A stretch of DNA of 64,000 bases from an uncultured Oscillospiraceae bacterium. GTDB taxonomy: Bacteria > Bacillota > Clostridia > Oscillospirales > Acutalibacteraceae. Both the position numbers and the translations under genes were made by a program. Of the stretch, positions 33,778-41,610 are shown piece after piece. The notes under the pieces are model-generated. The model was given only the letters and a program-made list of their open reading frames with translations, had not been told where the DNA came from and did no database searches. The stretch covers positions 1-64,000 of the forward strand of contig CATXDC010000006.1 of the NCBI GenBank assembly GCA_958366985.1. The letters are read 5' to 3'. How positions within the stretch are numbered: position 1 is the stretch's first letter; every line of letters begins with the position of its first letter.

Positions 33778-35643
33778 TTACAGCAAATCACTTAAATCGG
33801 CAATTGTAAGCATATTTGAAACCTCGCACCAGTTTGAACCCTCGCCGAATATTTCTCCTACGCCTTTTTCTCCTTCCCAGTCACTTGTGTTTACCCTTTC
33901 ACAAATGTATCCCTGAGGAGCGTTTCTGTGTGTTGCTCTGCAATAAATCGGATGGCTTTCAGTTGACATACATTGTCCTATTCCTCTTGCGATATCGGTA
34001 ACAAGCTCAAGATAAAGTTTATCCTTTGTTATATCATAAAGCTTTTTTAAAGCTACACCTGACAAGGTACATATGCCCGGTGCACTGTGCTTATTCTGGA
34101 GATTGGCAAAAACTGTACCGACAGTTTTTATGCCGGCTTTTTTGAAAGCACAGTCATTTCTGTAATTATAGTTATAAGCCATGACCCATGTTGAAGCAAG
34201 GGCCGCTGTGTCCTCACTGTATTTGAGATGTTTTTCATCCTTTGTCACTTCATAAAGGGTTACAAAGCCCTCCAGTGTTCCGAAGGCGCTTTCACTGTCA
34301 CAGCACTGAAGCATTTCGCCCGGTCCACCGTTTGTAAAACCTTTGGTTACAAAATTATCATATAAATAATCGGCGCACTGGGAAGCGGTTTTAAGATATT
34401 TTTCATCTTTCAGATAAAGGTATGCTCTCGCAAGGCCGCCCACTGCTATACCCGCCGAAGCAGAACCCGGAACAATAATTTCATTTGTACGCAAATCCAC
34501 AAACTGTCCCAGCTGTTTATTTTTATCGAAGATTTCACAGAATGCATCGGCAAGCTTTCTGTAGCCATCAATATAGCTTTTGCTGACCGTATTGCCTTTT
34601 TCCTCCATGACCTTGAAAATGTCATAAAGGAAATAAAGACAGTCAGCTGATTTTCTGAGCAAGTGCCAGTATCTTGTACCATTCTGTTCAAAACCGTCGC
34701 CGTATCCGACTCCGTTATCATCTACTACTGACTCGAAAAGTCCCTTTTCGTACTGGGTCTTGAACAAAAAGTCAACACAGTTTTTGGCTCTTTGATATGT
34801 TTTTTCATTGCCAAGTTTCATAAGTGGATATGCTGAAATAAGATTTCCCGTCCAGCCCGGCTGCCAACAGGCAAACCGGCTTTTATTAACTCCGTTTCTA
34901 TATATTTTCAGCTTTTCATTATAGTTCAGGCGATTGATTTTTTCTTCCTGAATAGCCCACATTTCTTCAGGTGAAAATCTTTTAGGTGATGAGCAATCAA
35001 GTCCCAGAGCTTTTCTATTTTCAAAAAATATTCTAAGAAGCTCTGTTATGCTTTCGCATTCTCTTTCAATAAGCAAATATTTAAAATCAAAGCGCTGATT
35101 GGGTCTGATAACCGCTTTTTTATCGTGACTTTGGACAAGAGAACACATTTCATACTTGTTTTCTCTGTATTTTGGATATGTGATTTCAATTTTACCCTTT
35201 GTATATGTAACGCCTAAATTTTTGCCGTAGAGCTCCTGCTCAAAAAACAAAAGCATGGCTTTTTTCTTTGATTTATCCCAAATTGCAACGCAGGGAACAC
35301 TCATATCAGCCGATGTGACCTCTATTTTTCCGCTTCCATCTTCATTAAGGCGTGGTACATCAGTTATAAGGTTTTCGATTTTAGCTTCTTCCTTTGAAAA
35401 CATTGGAGGATACTTCTTTTTTACTGACGGAAAACGGTTTCCGTTATAAGCACAGGCAGGCATTAAAATATAGTCATCGTTATAACAGGAAACATCAAAT
35501 TCCACAGACGCAACTCCCTTTAACGGAATCAGACGTTTTTTCGCATCAGCAAAAAATGTGACTGTATTTTTTCCGCTTTCCTGAATGCTTTTGAACTCTC
35601 TATCTTCGCCGTTTATTTTCGCTCTGATTTTAACAGTATCCAT
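33778..35643 (-). CDS. Unclassified helical-barrel putative glycosidase, paralogue of the 43410-45707 gene
   Basis: This 621-residue protein has an N-terminal beta-rich domain (about 1-190; PACAYNGNRFPSV, ITDVPRLNEDGSG) and an alpha/alpha-barrel-like region (about 240-600). The latter has WQPGWTGNLISAYPLMKLG, FTNGGPGEMLQCCDSESAFG, NKHSAPGICTLSG and NTSDWEGEKGVGE. These blocks are shared with the 771-codon gene further upstream (43410). I do not recognise a numbered GH family. Acidic residues in the conserved DSESAFG and DWEG blocks are candidates for catalysis. The ATG at 35643 has AGAGGA upstream. It is third in the LacI operon with a 38-base gap to the next gene. Confidence 0.7.
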   Translation of the reverse strand: MDTVKIRAKINGEDREFKSIQESGKNTVTFFADAKKRLIPLKGVASVEFDVSCYNDDYILMPACAYNGNRFPSVKKKYPPMFSKEEAKIENLITDVPRLNEDGSGKIEVTSADMSVPCVAIWDKSKKKAMLLFFEQELYGKNLGVTYTKGKIEITYPKYRENKYEMCSLVQSHDKKAVIRPNQRFDFKYLLIERECESITELLRIFFENRKALGLDCSSPKRFSPEEMWAIQEEKINRLNYNEKLKIYRNGVNKSRFACWQPGWTGNLISAYPLMKLGNEKTYQRAKNCVDFLFKTQYEKGLFESVVDDNGVGYGDGFEQNGTRYWHLLRKSADCLYFLYDIFKVMEEKGNTVSKSYIDGYRKLADAFCEIFDKNKQLGQFVDLRTNEIIVPGSASAGIAVGGLARAYLYLKDEKYLKTASQCADYLYDNFVTKGFTNGGPGEMLQCCDSESAFGTLEGFVTLYEVTKDEKHLKYSEDTAALASTWVMAYNYNYRNDCAFKKAGIKTVGTVFANLQNKHSAPGICTLSGVALKKLYDITKDKLYLELVTDIARGIGQCMSTESHPIYCRATHRNAPQGYICERVNTSDWEGEKGVGEIFGEGSNWCEVSNMLTIADLSDLL

Positions 35644-35668
35644 AACCTTTTCCTCTCTTAAAAACAAA

Positions 35669-37492
35669 TTAAACTTTTCTTACACCAGAGTTATCGTAAA
35701 TACGCTTTTTATTTTCCTTCCAATAAGGGTTAATAGGTGAAATATTGCCACGGAAGCTAATGTTCCTCTGCCTCTTGGTTTTAGGTTTAAAGGCATGACC
35801 GGGAGAATAGCTGTTCATATATTTTCTGGTAATTTCAATGAAGTTGTCTTCAACTGAAATATCATGCAGACCGTAATCAATATCATGCATGAGCAAAAAC
35901 CATTTTCTGCCCCTGCCTATATAGTTGTGTTTCGCAATATAGTTATCTGCCTTTTCGTCAAAATACAGTCCCGCATAGCCGTGACCGCCTTCAAGGTAAT
36001 TGCCGCTGACTATATTTTTCTTATCCATTAAATGCCTGCCGAGAATATAAAGTCCCGATCCGTCATAGAGATGATTTTCTATAATATGTGTAACACGGTT
36101 GTTGCGGATTTTACAGCCGCACATAGGTGTTTCAAGTCCCCATCCCCAGCCTACGGAAATACCCGTATAGCTTCCGTAGGATACGTCGTTGTGGTCAATG
36201 ACAACATTCTGAGAATAACCTACAAGAATACCTACTCCGCTAAGATAGCTCTGTCCGAATTTATTAATCACATTATCACAGATAACTACTCCTTTCGAAA
36301 CGGGAGCTTTAAAGGGATCTTCAACTATAAAGCTTCCCGCAGAAATCGCTCCCGCTCCGATTTCATAAAAGTGATTTCGGTAAAGCAGTATATCGTTTGA
36401 CGCTCCGTCATATTTGACTCCCATTCCTCCTGTGCCATGTACCGTACATCCCACAAAATGAATTGCGTCGCTGTTTAAAATATTTAAAGCAGCAGGAGGA
36501 GTCCTCCATGCAGTTACACCGTCGATAGTGTCAAGACGGCTGACCCCCTGTCCGTCCACGTATCCGATTTCCGACGGGCTTTTCCAGTTTGTATATGCAA
36601 ATTCAATATTCTCGAATCTTATGTCACTGCATCCCTTGATTTCAAAAATCGTTTCAGTCTGGGGTATTTCGAAAACAAGTTCGTTAATCTTTTTTGCATC
36701 CTCGGGATAATAATACAAATCCTTGTTTTCAAAGTCGTAATACCATTCATTGGGTTCGCTTAAAAGTGAAAGCGCATTTTCGAGCCAAACCTTGGGCTTT
36801 GGTATTTTCGAGCTTCTCTGTTCGTAAAACCTTTCTCTGCATATCTCAGCCAGATCTACAACAATACCCTTTTCTTCATTTGTAAAATCACCCGGCTTGA
36901 TTACGGAATGTGTCCATGCCTCGATTATATGTATTTCAGTAGTATCCGAATTAAAACCCTTCATTGCACTGTCAAACTCATGGGGCAAAAGGATCTGCTT
37001 TGTTTTATCAAGCCACTTTCCCTCAAATACTTCCTTAGCGCAATCCTCATTTTTCTTGGGAAACCTTGCACGAACTGCCATTTTTCCGTTTACATAAAGC
37101 TGACGGAATTTATCGGCTTCAACATGTGCTTTATATATTCCGTTTTTATAAGCCTCCCATCCGCCGCAGAGGGTTATGCTTCCCAGCAAAGATGTTTTTC
37201 CAGCAGAACGGAAGACTATGGGCAGACCGCTTTTTGCTCTTTTATCAAGGCGTATTGTATCCTTAAAACGGTATTCTCCATTTAAAAGCTCAATTACAAT
37301 GCTGTCATTTTCCTTTACAGCATCAGCACTGAGATTTACTGCGTCGTTATAAGCTTTCTCTATGCTTTTAACATCACAGCTTTCAGCACGTATTACATAA
37401 GGATTCTTGTATTCACGAAGCTTTACATCCTCAACACGCAAATCATAAGGTTTTACCTTTTTTAAAGTTGGAATACAGTATGTAGTTCTCAT
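35669..37492 (-). CDS. Right-handed beta-helix protein, GH141/GH120-like
   Basis: This 607-residue protein has an N-terminal region typical of sugar-active beta-helix enzymes: SIVIELLNGEYRFKDTIRLD, GSITLCGGWEAYKNGIY and FRQLYVNGKMAVRARFPKK (up to about residue 150). The coil region (about 280-560) carries NNRVTHI, DGSGLYILG and GGHGYAGLYFDEKADN turns. This resembles GH141 and GH120-type proteins (alpha-fucosidase, xylanase or xylosidase activities in characterised members). No signal peptide, so presumably intracellular, which is unusual for a beta-helix enzyme. It is second in the LacI operon. The family number is not certain. Confidence 0.7.
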   Translation of the reverse strand: MRTTYCIPTLKKVKPYDLRVEDVKLREYKNPYVIRAESCDVKSIEKAYNDAVNLSADAVKENDSIVIELLNGEYRFKDTIRLDKRAKSGLPIVFRSAGKTSLLGSITLCGGWEAYKNGIYKAHVEADKFRQLYVNGKMAVRARFPKKNEDCAKEVFEGKWLDKTKQILLPHEFDSAMKGFNSDTTEIHIIEAWTHSVIKPGDFTNEEKGIVVDLAEICRERFYEQRSSKIPKPKVWLENALSLLSEPNEWYYDFENKDLYYYPEDAKKINELVFEIPQTETIFEIKGCSDIRFENIEFAYTNWKSPSEIGYVDGQGVSRLDTIDGVTAWRTPPAALNILNSDAIHFVGCTVHGTGGMGVKYDGASNDILLYRNHFYEIGAGAISAGSFIVEDPFKAPVSKGVVICDNVINKFGQSYLSGVGILVGYSQNVVIDHNDVSYGSYTGISVGWGWGLETPMCGCKIRNNRVTHIIENHLYDGSGLYILGRHLMDKKNIVSGNYLEGGHGYAGLYFDEKADNYIAKHNYIGRGRKWFLLMHDIDYGLHDISVEDNFIEITRKYMNSYSPGHAFKPKTKRQRNISFRGNISPINPYWKENKKRIYDNSGVRKV

Positions 37493-37545
37493 TTTTTCCT
37501 CCGATAAAAATTATTTTTATTCGCTGTAAAGGGGATTTGCTTTAC

Positions 37546-38619
37546 TCAGTAAAATTTCTTTACTTTATATTTTGAAACAAGATTTTCGAGTTCTTTTGCC
37601 TCTTCCGGAGAATCGGCCTCAAGGCGCATACAAAGCCCCTGAGGGCTGAGACTATCACAGAGAGGTTTAATGTCCTGCGCTGTTACACTGACCTCAATAA
37701 GCTTTCTGGCATTTTGTATTTTCTTCAAAACATCAATCCATTCTCGCATTGGTGCATTGCCGGCTCCAGGTACCCACTGAACTCCGTTGAGATTTTCCAT
37801 TGCAAGTATCCTGTCAAGATGACGAAGAGCAGCAGGCCCATCAAGATGATAAATGGAATGTTTTAAAAATCCAGTCTCCGCCTCAATGTGAGGTGCCACA
37901 AATCTTTTATAATCCTCAGTTCCTATCATTGCGGAAAAATCAGAGCAGACAATATAATAAGGCACATCGGACCAAATGTTGTTCCAAGTGGTGTATCCGC
38001 TTTTGTTCGCATGGAGTACATCTGCAAGACGTGTGTATATATCCTTATAAAATTCAGTTATCTTCCTGAGCACATTGTCGACAGCTTCGGGGCAGTCAAT
38101 TAAATCATAGCAAAGGTTTTGTGCGCCACGAACGGAGACAAGTCCGTCCGTGCCGGGATGCAGGTCAGTCATTCCCACAAAAAACTCTCCGTCGCTTCCT
38201 TTTACAGCAGAACGGGTCATTGAGACAATCTTTTTCCACCATGTGTTGTTTTCATCAAGCTGTATATCACTGATATCATTTAAATCTTCTATTTTAGGAA
38301 TAGCCCAGCTTGTATCCTCTCCGAATTTTATATCGGCGTATCCTGTACAGGCACCAAGAATATCCGGTCCCAGATTTGGATTATATACAGGAAATGCGAC
38401 TCCGCCGCAGTAGGTTGAGGACCACTTATATTTTTCGTTTTCCAAAAGATATTCTTCGTCTTTCCATCTTGCCTCCAGCTCTTCGGGCACATGTAAAGAA
38501 TCTGATTTTGGACGTTTTCTCTCCCGTGCGTAAACGCTCAGAAGAGGCATATCGTTTTCACGATTCCACCATGCGTAAAATTGAGCTTTAATTTTTTCCG
38601 GAATTTCGTAATGCTGCAT
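37546..38619 (-). CDS. Uroporphyrinogen-decarboxylase-like protein of a sugar operon
   Basis: This 357-residue protein is expected to be a TIM barrel related to uroporphyrinogen decarboxylase. Visible elements are GMTDLHPGTDGLVSVRG, FSAMIGTEDYKRFVAPHIEA, YHLDGPAALRHLDRIL and GVQWVPGAGN. The heme-pathway arginine/aspartate pattern at the N-terminus of HemE is absent, so it is not a porphyrin enzyme by this reading. URO-D-like proteins of this type occur in carbohydrate loci without an assigned reaction, while others handle corrinoid methyl transfer. It is the first gene of a five-gene operon with GGAGG before the ATG and a LacI-type operator 78 bases upstream. Confidence 0.72.
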   Translation of the reverse strand: MQHYEIPEKIKAQFYAWWNRENDMPLLSVYARERKRPKSDSLHVPEELEARWKDEEYLLENEKYKWSSTYCGGVAFPVYNPNLGPDILGACTGYADIKFGEDTSWAIPKIEDLNDISDIQLDENNTWWKKIVSMTRSAVKGSDGEFFVGMTDLHPGTDGLVSVRGAQNLCYDLIDCPEAVDNVLRKITEFYKDIYTRLADVLHANKSGYTTWNNIWSDVPYYIVCSDFSAMIGTEDYKRFVAPHIEAETGFLKHSIYHLDGPAALRHLDRILAMENLNGVQWVPGAGNAPMREWIDVLKKIQNARKLIEVSVTAQDIKPLCDSLSPQGLCMRLEADSPEEAKELENLVSKYKVKKFY

Positions 38620-38696
38620 ATTTTCCTCCCAACCGGCGGTAATCCGCTGATAATATCAGTTAAACTACACCCATCATGCACTTGGTTAAAGCGCTT

Positions 38697-38712
38697 GTGT
38701 TCACGTGCACGC
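38697..38712 (-). promoter_or_regulatory. LacI-type operator in front of the URO-D-like operon
   Basis: On the minus strand GCGTGCACGTGAACAC is centred on CACGTG and matches the site in front of the lacI gene (39837-39852) at 14 of 16 positions. It lies between the lacI stop and the operon start, so the regulator probably controls these five genes. A cre-like core, AAAGCGCTT (38688-38696), adjoins it and might add carbon catabolite control through CcpA; that part is weaker. Confidence 0.72.
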
Positions 38713-38727
38713 AAACTATGATGCATA

Positions 38728-38754
38728 AAGATAAGCATAAATTATGCTTATCTT
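38728..38754. repeat. 27-base inverted repeat between lacI and the operon
   Basis: The arms AAGATAAGCATA and its complement surround a three-base centre, just 13 bases beyond the lacI stop. It may be the lacI terminator, but the minus strand continues with TATGCATC rather than a T-run, so attenuator or protein-binding roles are also possible. Confidence 0.5.
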
Positions 38755-38766
38755 CTTCCGCTGATT

Positions 38767-39789
38767 TTACTGTATAGAGTAATCAACTTTTATACTAAGC
38801 TCCGAACACTGTCTTTCATCCACTTTCGCTTTTGCAATTACTTTATCAAAAATGCTCTTTACGGCATTATATCCTTGCTCATAGGGCTGCTGACAGATTG
38901 TAGCCAGTATTTTTCCGTCTTTCATGGCTTTTTTTGCAGCGGGTATATCATCAAAAGAACAAACCTTTATTTTTCTGCCATCCTCTTTTATGGCTCTAAG
39001 CGTTCCCTGTACACCACCGGCAGTTATACAGACAAAATCTATATCTTCGTTTCTGTTTAAGGCCTCCTTCATCGCCTTATATGCCGTTTCGTTATCGTCA
39101 TTGTTTTCAATAACTTCTACAATTTTTATATCCGAATACTCACTTGCAACACTGCTTACACCCTCTACACGCCAGCGGTGACCAGGATGAAGAGTACTGC
39201 CTGTTACTATGCAAAGACGGGCATAACCTGCGGAAAGCAAACCAACCATTCTGCCGGCAATTTTACCGCTTTTCAAACAGTCGCAGCCTACAAAAGAGAG
39301 CTTTCCCTTCACTTCAATATCGCTTGATAATATGACAATATTCATCCCTTTTTCCGCAAGCTCTTCGAGTTTTTCTTTAAGCTTTTCGTCATCAACCGGT
39401 GTGATAATTAAATTTTCTATTTTATCTTCAAGGTTTTCGAGAGCCAAAATAATTTCTTCCGGATTGTAACCTTTAAGCTCAGTTAGATGGAGCTCTATTC
39501 CATAGTCTTCATAAGCCTTGACAGCCGCATAAATTCCATCCTTAACATCGTCAAAAAACGGATTTCCGACACTTGTCAGAATTGCAGCAACATGAACTTT
39601 TTGACCGGATGAAACAAGGGCTTTTCCTATAAGATTGGGCTTGTAATTATACTGCTCGGCAATTTTAAGGATTTTTTCTTTTGTTTCCTTACTTATTCTC
39701 GGTCTGTCCTTCAAAGCCCTGTCAACTGTTCCACGGCTTACACCTGCAATAGCAGCTATTTCTTTTGCCGTAATTGCCAAAAGCCCCAT
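38767..39789 (-). CDS. LacI-family transcriptional regulator
   Basis: This 340-residue protein has a LacI helix-turn-helix at the N-terminus (ITAKEIAAIAGVSRGTVDRALKDRPRIS, hinge to about residue 62). A periplasmic-binding-protein-type effector domain (about 65-338) follows, with GNPFFDDVKDGIYAAV and FVCITAGGVQGTLRAIKE, closer to the sugar-binding peripla-type than to PurR. It should bind a sugar or glycan fragment and release DNA. Its own promoter is followed directly by a 16-base palindrome, and the same palindrome stands before the next operon, so autorepression and repression of the five-gene operon are likely. A GGAAGGGA site precedes the ATG. Whether it also controls the operon upstream is unknown; I saw no third site there. 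Confidence 0.9.
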   Translation of the reverse strand: MGLLAITAKEIAAIAGVSRGTVDRALKDRPRISKETKEKILKIAEQYNYKPNLIGKALVSSGQKVHVAAILTSVGNPFFDDVKDGIYAAVKAYEDYGIELHLTELKGYNPEEIILALENLEDKIENLIITPVDDEKLKEKLEELAEKGMNIVILSSDIEVKGKLSFVGCDCLKSGKIAGRMVGLLSAGYARLCIVTGSTLHPGHRWRVEGVSSVASEYSDIKIVEVIENNDDNETAYKAMKEALNRNEDIDFVCITAGGVQGTLRAIKEDGRKIKVCSFDDIPAAKKAMKDGKILATICQQPYEQGYNAVKSIFDKVIAKAKVDERQCSELSIKVDYSIQ

Positions 39790-39836
39790 TCCCTTCCATG
39801 AAAATTATATTTACTCAAGATTAAGATACTTAAACT

Positions 39837-39852
39837 GCGTGCACGTGTACGC
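39837..39852 (-). promoter_or_regulatory. LacI-type operator, autoregulatory
   Basis: A 16-base palindrome GCGTGCACGTGTACGC, perfect except for one symmetric pair, begins at about +1 of the lacI transcript as predicted from the promoter at 39860-39888. Binding here would block lacI transcription. Confidence 0.78.
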
Positions 39853-39859
39853 TAACCAT

Positions 39860-39888
39860 ATTGTAATAACAAAATTTTCACTTGTCAA
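39860..39888 (-). promoter_or_regulatory. Sigma-A promoter of lacI
   Basis: A minus-strand TTGACA (39883-39888) and TACAAT (39860-39865) are spaced by exactly 17 bases, with the operator immediately downstream. Confidence 0.82.
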
Positions 39889-39914
39889 TATATATTTTTA
39901 TATAAAAAGTCAGC

Positions 39915-39955
39915 AAAAAAGCAACTCAGACAAAAAATGTCTGAGTTGCTTTTTT
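39915..39955. terminator. Bidirectional terminator after GH39
   Basis: An 18-base stem (AAAAAAGCAACTCAGACA and its complement) ends the GH39 operon on the minus strand, with a T-run on either strand. It separates that operon from lacI. Confidence 0.92.
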
Positions 39956-40015
39956 GAGAGTGACAGTATTATTTTCAAATATAATATGTTTTCTATTATG
40001 ATGTATTTCAGCAAA

Positions 40016-41560
40016 TTATTTTTTCAATACAAGCATAATAACATCGTTATCTGAAAGCTTCACTTCAATACTTTTTTCAGCATTTATTTTTTCTGCATAA
40101 AGACTGCCTTTAAACGGATGGGAACTTTGCTTTATTCTTTCTGTTTCCTGGGTAGTAAGAACCGCCGGTTTTCCCATTTCCTCCCAGATTAAATATGGAT
40201 CTCCGCTGCCATTTCCGACTCTTTCAATGGAAACATCTGAAAAATCCGGAGCATTTTTTAAACTGATAACCGCAGAATATTCTCCGCTGTCCTGTGTAAA
40301 ATTCTGAGCATACAGCATTATGTAAACACTGCCCTCATTATCACAGAAAGCTGCCATTTCTACATCGTCATCAGTTATCGGCAAAGTGTACCTTTTATCA
40401 GGAAGCGCCGCAAGCATTTTCATTGCATAAAATGTCGGCTTTTTAATTGCGTCAATTGTCATAAGCCCAAAGCCACCGCAAAAGGGATCGGCAAAAAAGA
40501 ATAGCTCTTCAAAAATATCTGAAAAAGTCCAGTAGCTGCTGCCGTCAACAATTCCCTGATTGTCGAGAACTGTTTTGACAAGGAAAGATGCCGCCTTAGG
40601 TTTGTCATGAATTTCTGCTACGCAGTTTGAACTGATGCTCCATTCCGTATAGTACACAGGCAGATTTCCTGCTTCTTTCCGCACACGTTTAGATTCTCTC
40701 GTCATATATCCTTTAAGATTATTTGAGAAATCGTTTACATTGTCAAAAATCGGCTGAAGCATACTTCTAAGAGTATTGCTGTAAATTCCCGTTTTCAGTT
40801 TTTTTATGGCTCTGAGGCGTTCGCTGTTAATGGTATGCCCGAGAGCATCGGTAGGATACTGGTGGGTAGAAATAAAATCCACAGGTACGTTTTCCCTTTT
40901 ACAAAAATCCAAAAATTCAGTAATATGCTTACCAGCAGTTGTAGCAGGTCCGCCTACAATCAGTTTTTCACTGACTCCTTTTAAAGCAGCCACTGTATCG
41001 GCATAAAATCTGAAATAATCCTGCATTGAACCCTTAAAGAAGCAAGAAAGGTCAGGCTCGTTCCAGACTTCAAAATACCATGTGCTTACCTCATCAATGC
41101 CATATCTGTCAATAAGGAATTCAGCAAACTCCCGTATAAACTGCTGCCATTGTTCTGTCTTTTTCGGCAAAGTTACATTACCCTTATAGTGAAAAACGGT
41201 CTTCCTGCCCGATGCCAGAGCAGAGGGCATGAAACTTATTTCGACAAAGGGTTTCATACCCGCACTGAGCAGATTGTCGTAAACACGTCCTACCTGATAG
41301 AAATTAAATATTTTTCGGCTTCCTGTTATCCTCAGGGGAAGATGGTCTTCAAGACGTACACAGACATTCATATCATCGTCAAAAATGCCGTGAAAACGCA
41401 CCCGCTCAATACCGAGTTCATCATGAACAATTTTAAGCTGCTGCACATAGTCTGCTCTCTGTGCCAGTGCAGCATGACCGCTGCCAACACAAAACTGCCA
41501 GTGCTTTTTTGCATTTTCTGTTTTACCGTTACAATCAAGCTCAAACTTAAACTGTTTCAT
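40016..41560 (-). CDS. GH39 glycoside hydrolase (beta-xylosidase / alpha-L-iduronidase family)
   Basis: This 514-residue retaining glycosidase has the GH39 barrel in about residues 35-370 and a beta-sandwich after it. The acid/base Glu168 sits in FEVWNEPDL and the nucleophile Glu306 in PVYYTEWS. Known members are beta-xylosidases and alpha-L-iduronidases. In this glycosaminoglycan- and mucin-oriented island, iduronidase-like or galactosidase-like activity is possible; sequence alone does not decide. No signal peptide. It is the last gene of the operon running from 55562, 50 bases after the GH35 gene. Confidence 0.87.
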   Translation of the reverse strand: MKQFKFELDCNGKTENAKKHWQFCVGSGHAALAQRADYVQQLKIVHDELGIERVRFHGIFDDDMNVCVRLEDHLPLRITGSRKIFNFYQVGRVYDNLLSAGMKPFVEISFMPSALASGRKTVFHYKGNVTLPKKTEQWQQFIREFAEFLIDRYGIDEVSTWYFEVWNEPDLSCFFKGSMQDYFRFYADTVAALKGVSEKLIVGGPATTAGKHITEFLDFCKRENVPVDFISTHQYPTDALGHTINSERLRAIKKLKTGIYSNTLRSMLQPIFDNVNDFSNNLKGYMTRESKRVRKEAGNLPVYYTEWSISSNCVAEIHDKPKAASFLVKTVLDNQGIVDGSSYWTFSDIFEELFFFADPFCGGFGLMTIDAIKKPTFYAMKMLAALPDKRYTLPITDDDVEMAAFCDNEGSVYIMLYAQNFTQDSGEYSAVISLKNAPDFSDVSIERVGNGSGDPYLIWEEMGKPAVLTTQETERIKQSSHPFKGSLYAEKINAEKSIEVKLSDNDVIMLVLKK

Positions 41561-41610
41561 AAGTTTCTCCTATTTGCCCCAGACTGTATATATCACAAAT
41601 TCTTTTAAAT

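Noticed and set aside
37546..38619. Assignment of the URO-D-like gene as HemE
   Set aside because: The N-terminal catalytic arginine/aspartate pattern of HemE is absent and no other heme genes are nearby.
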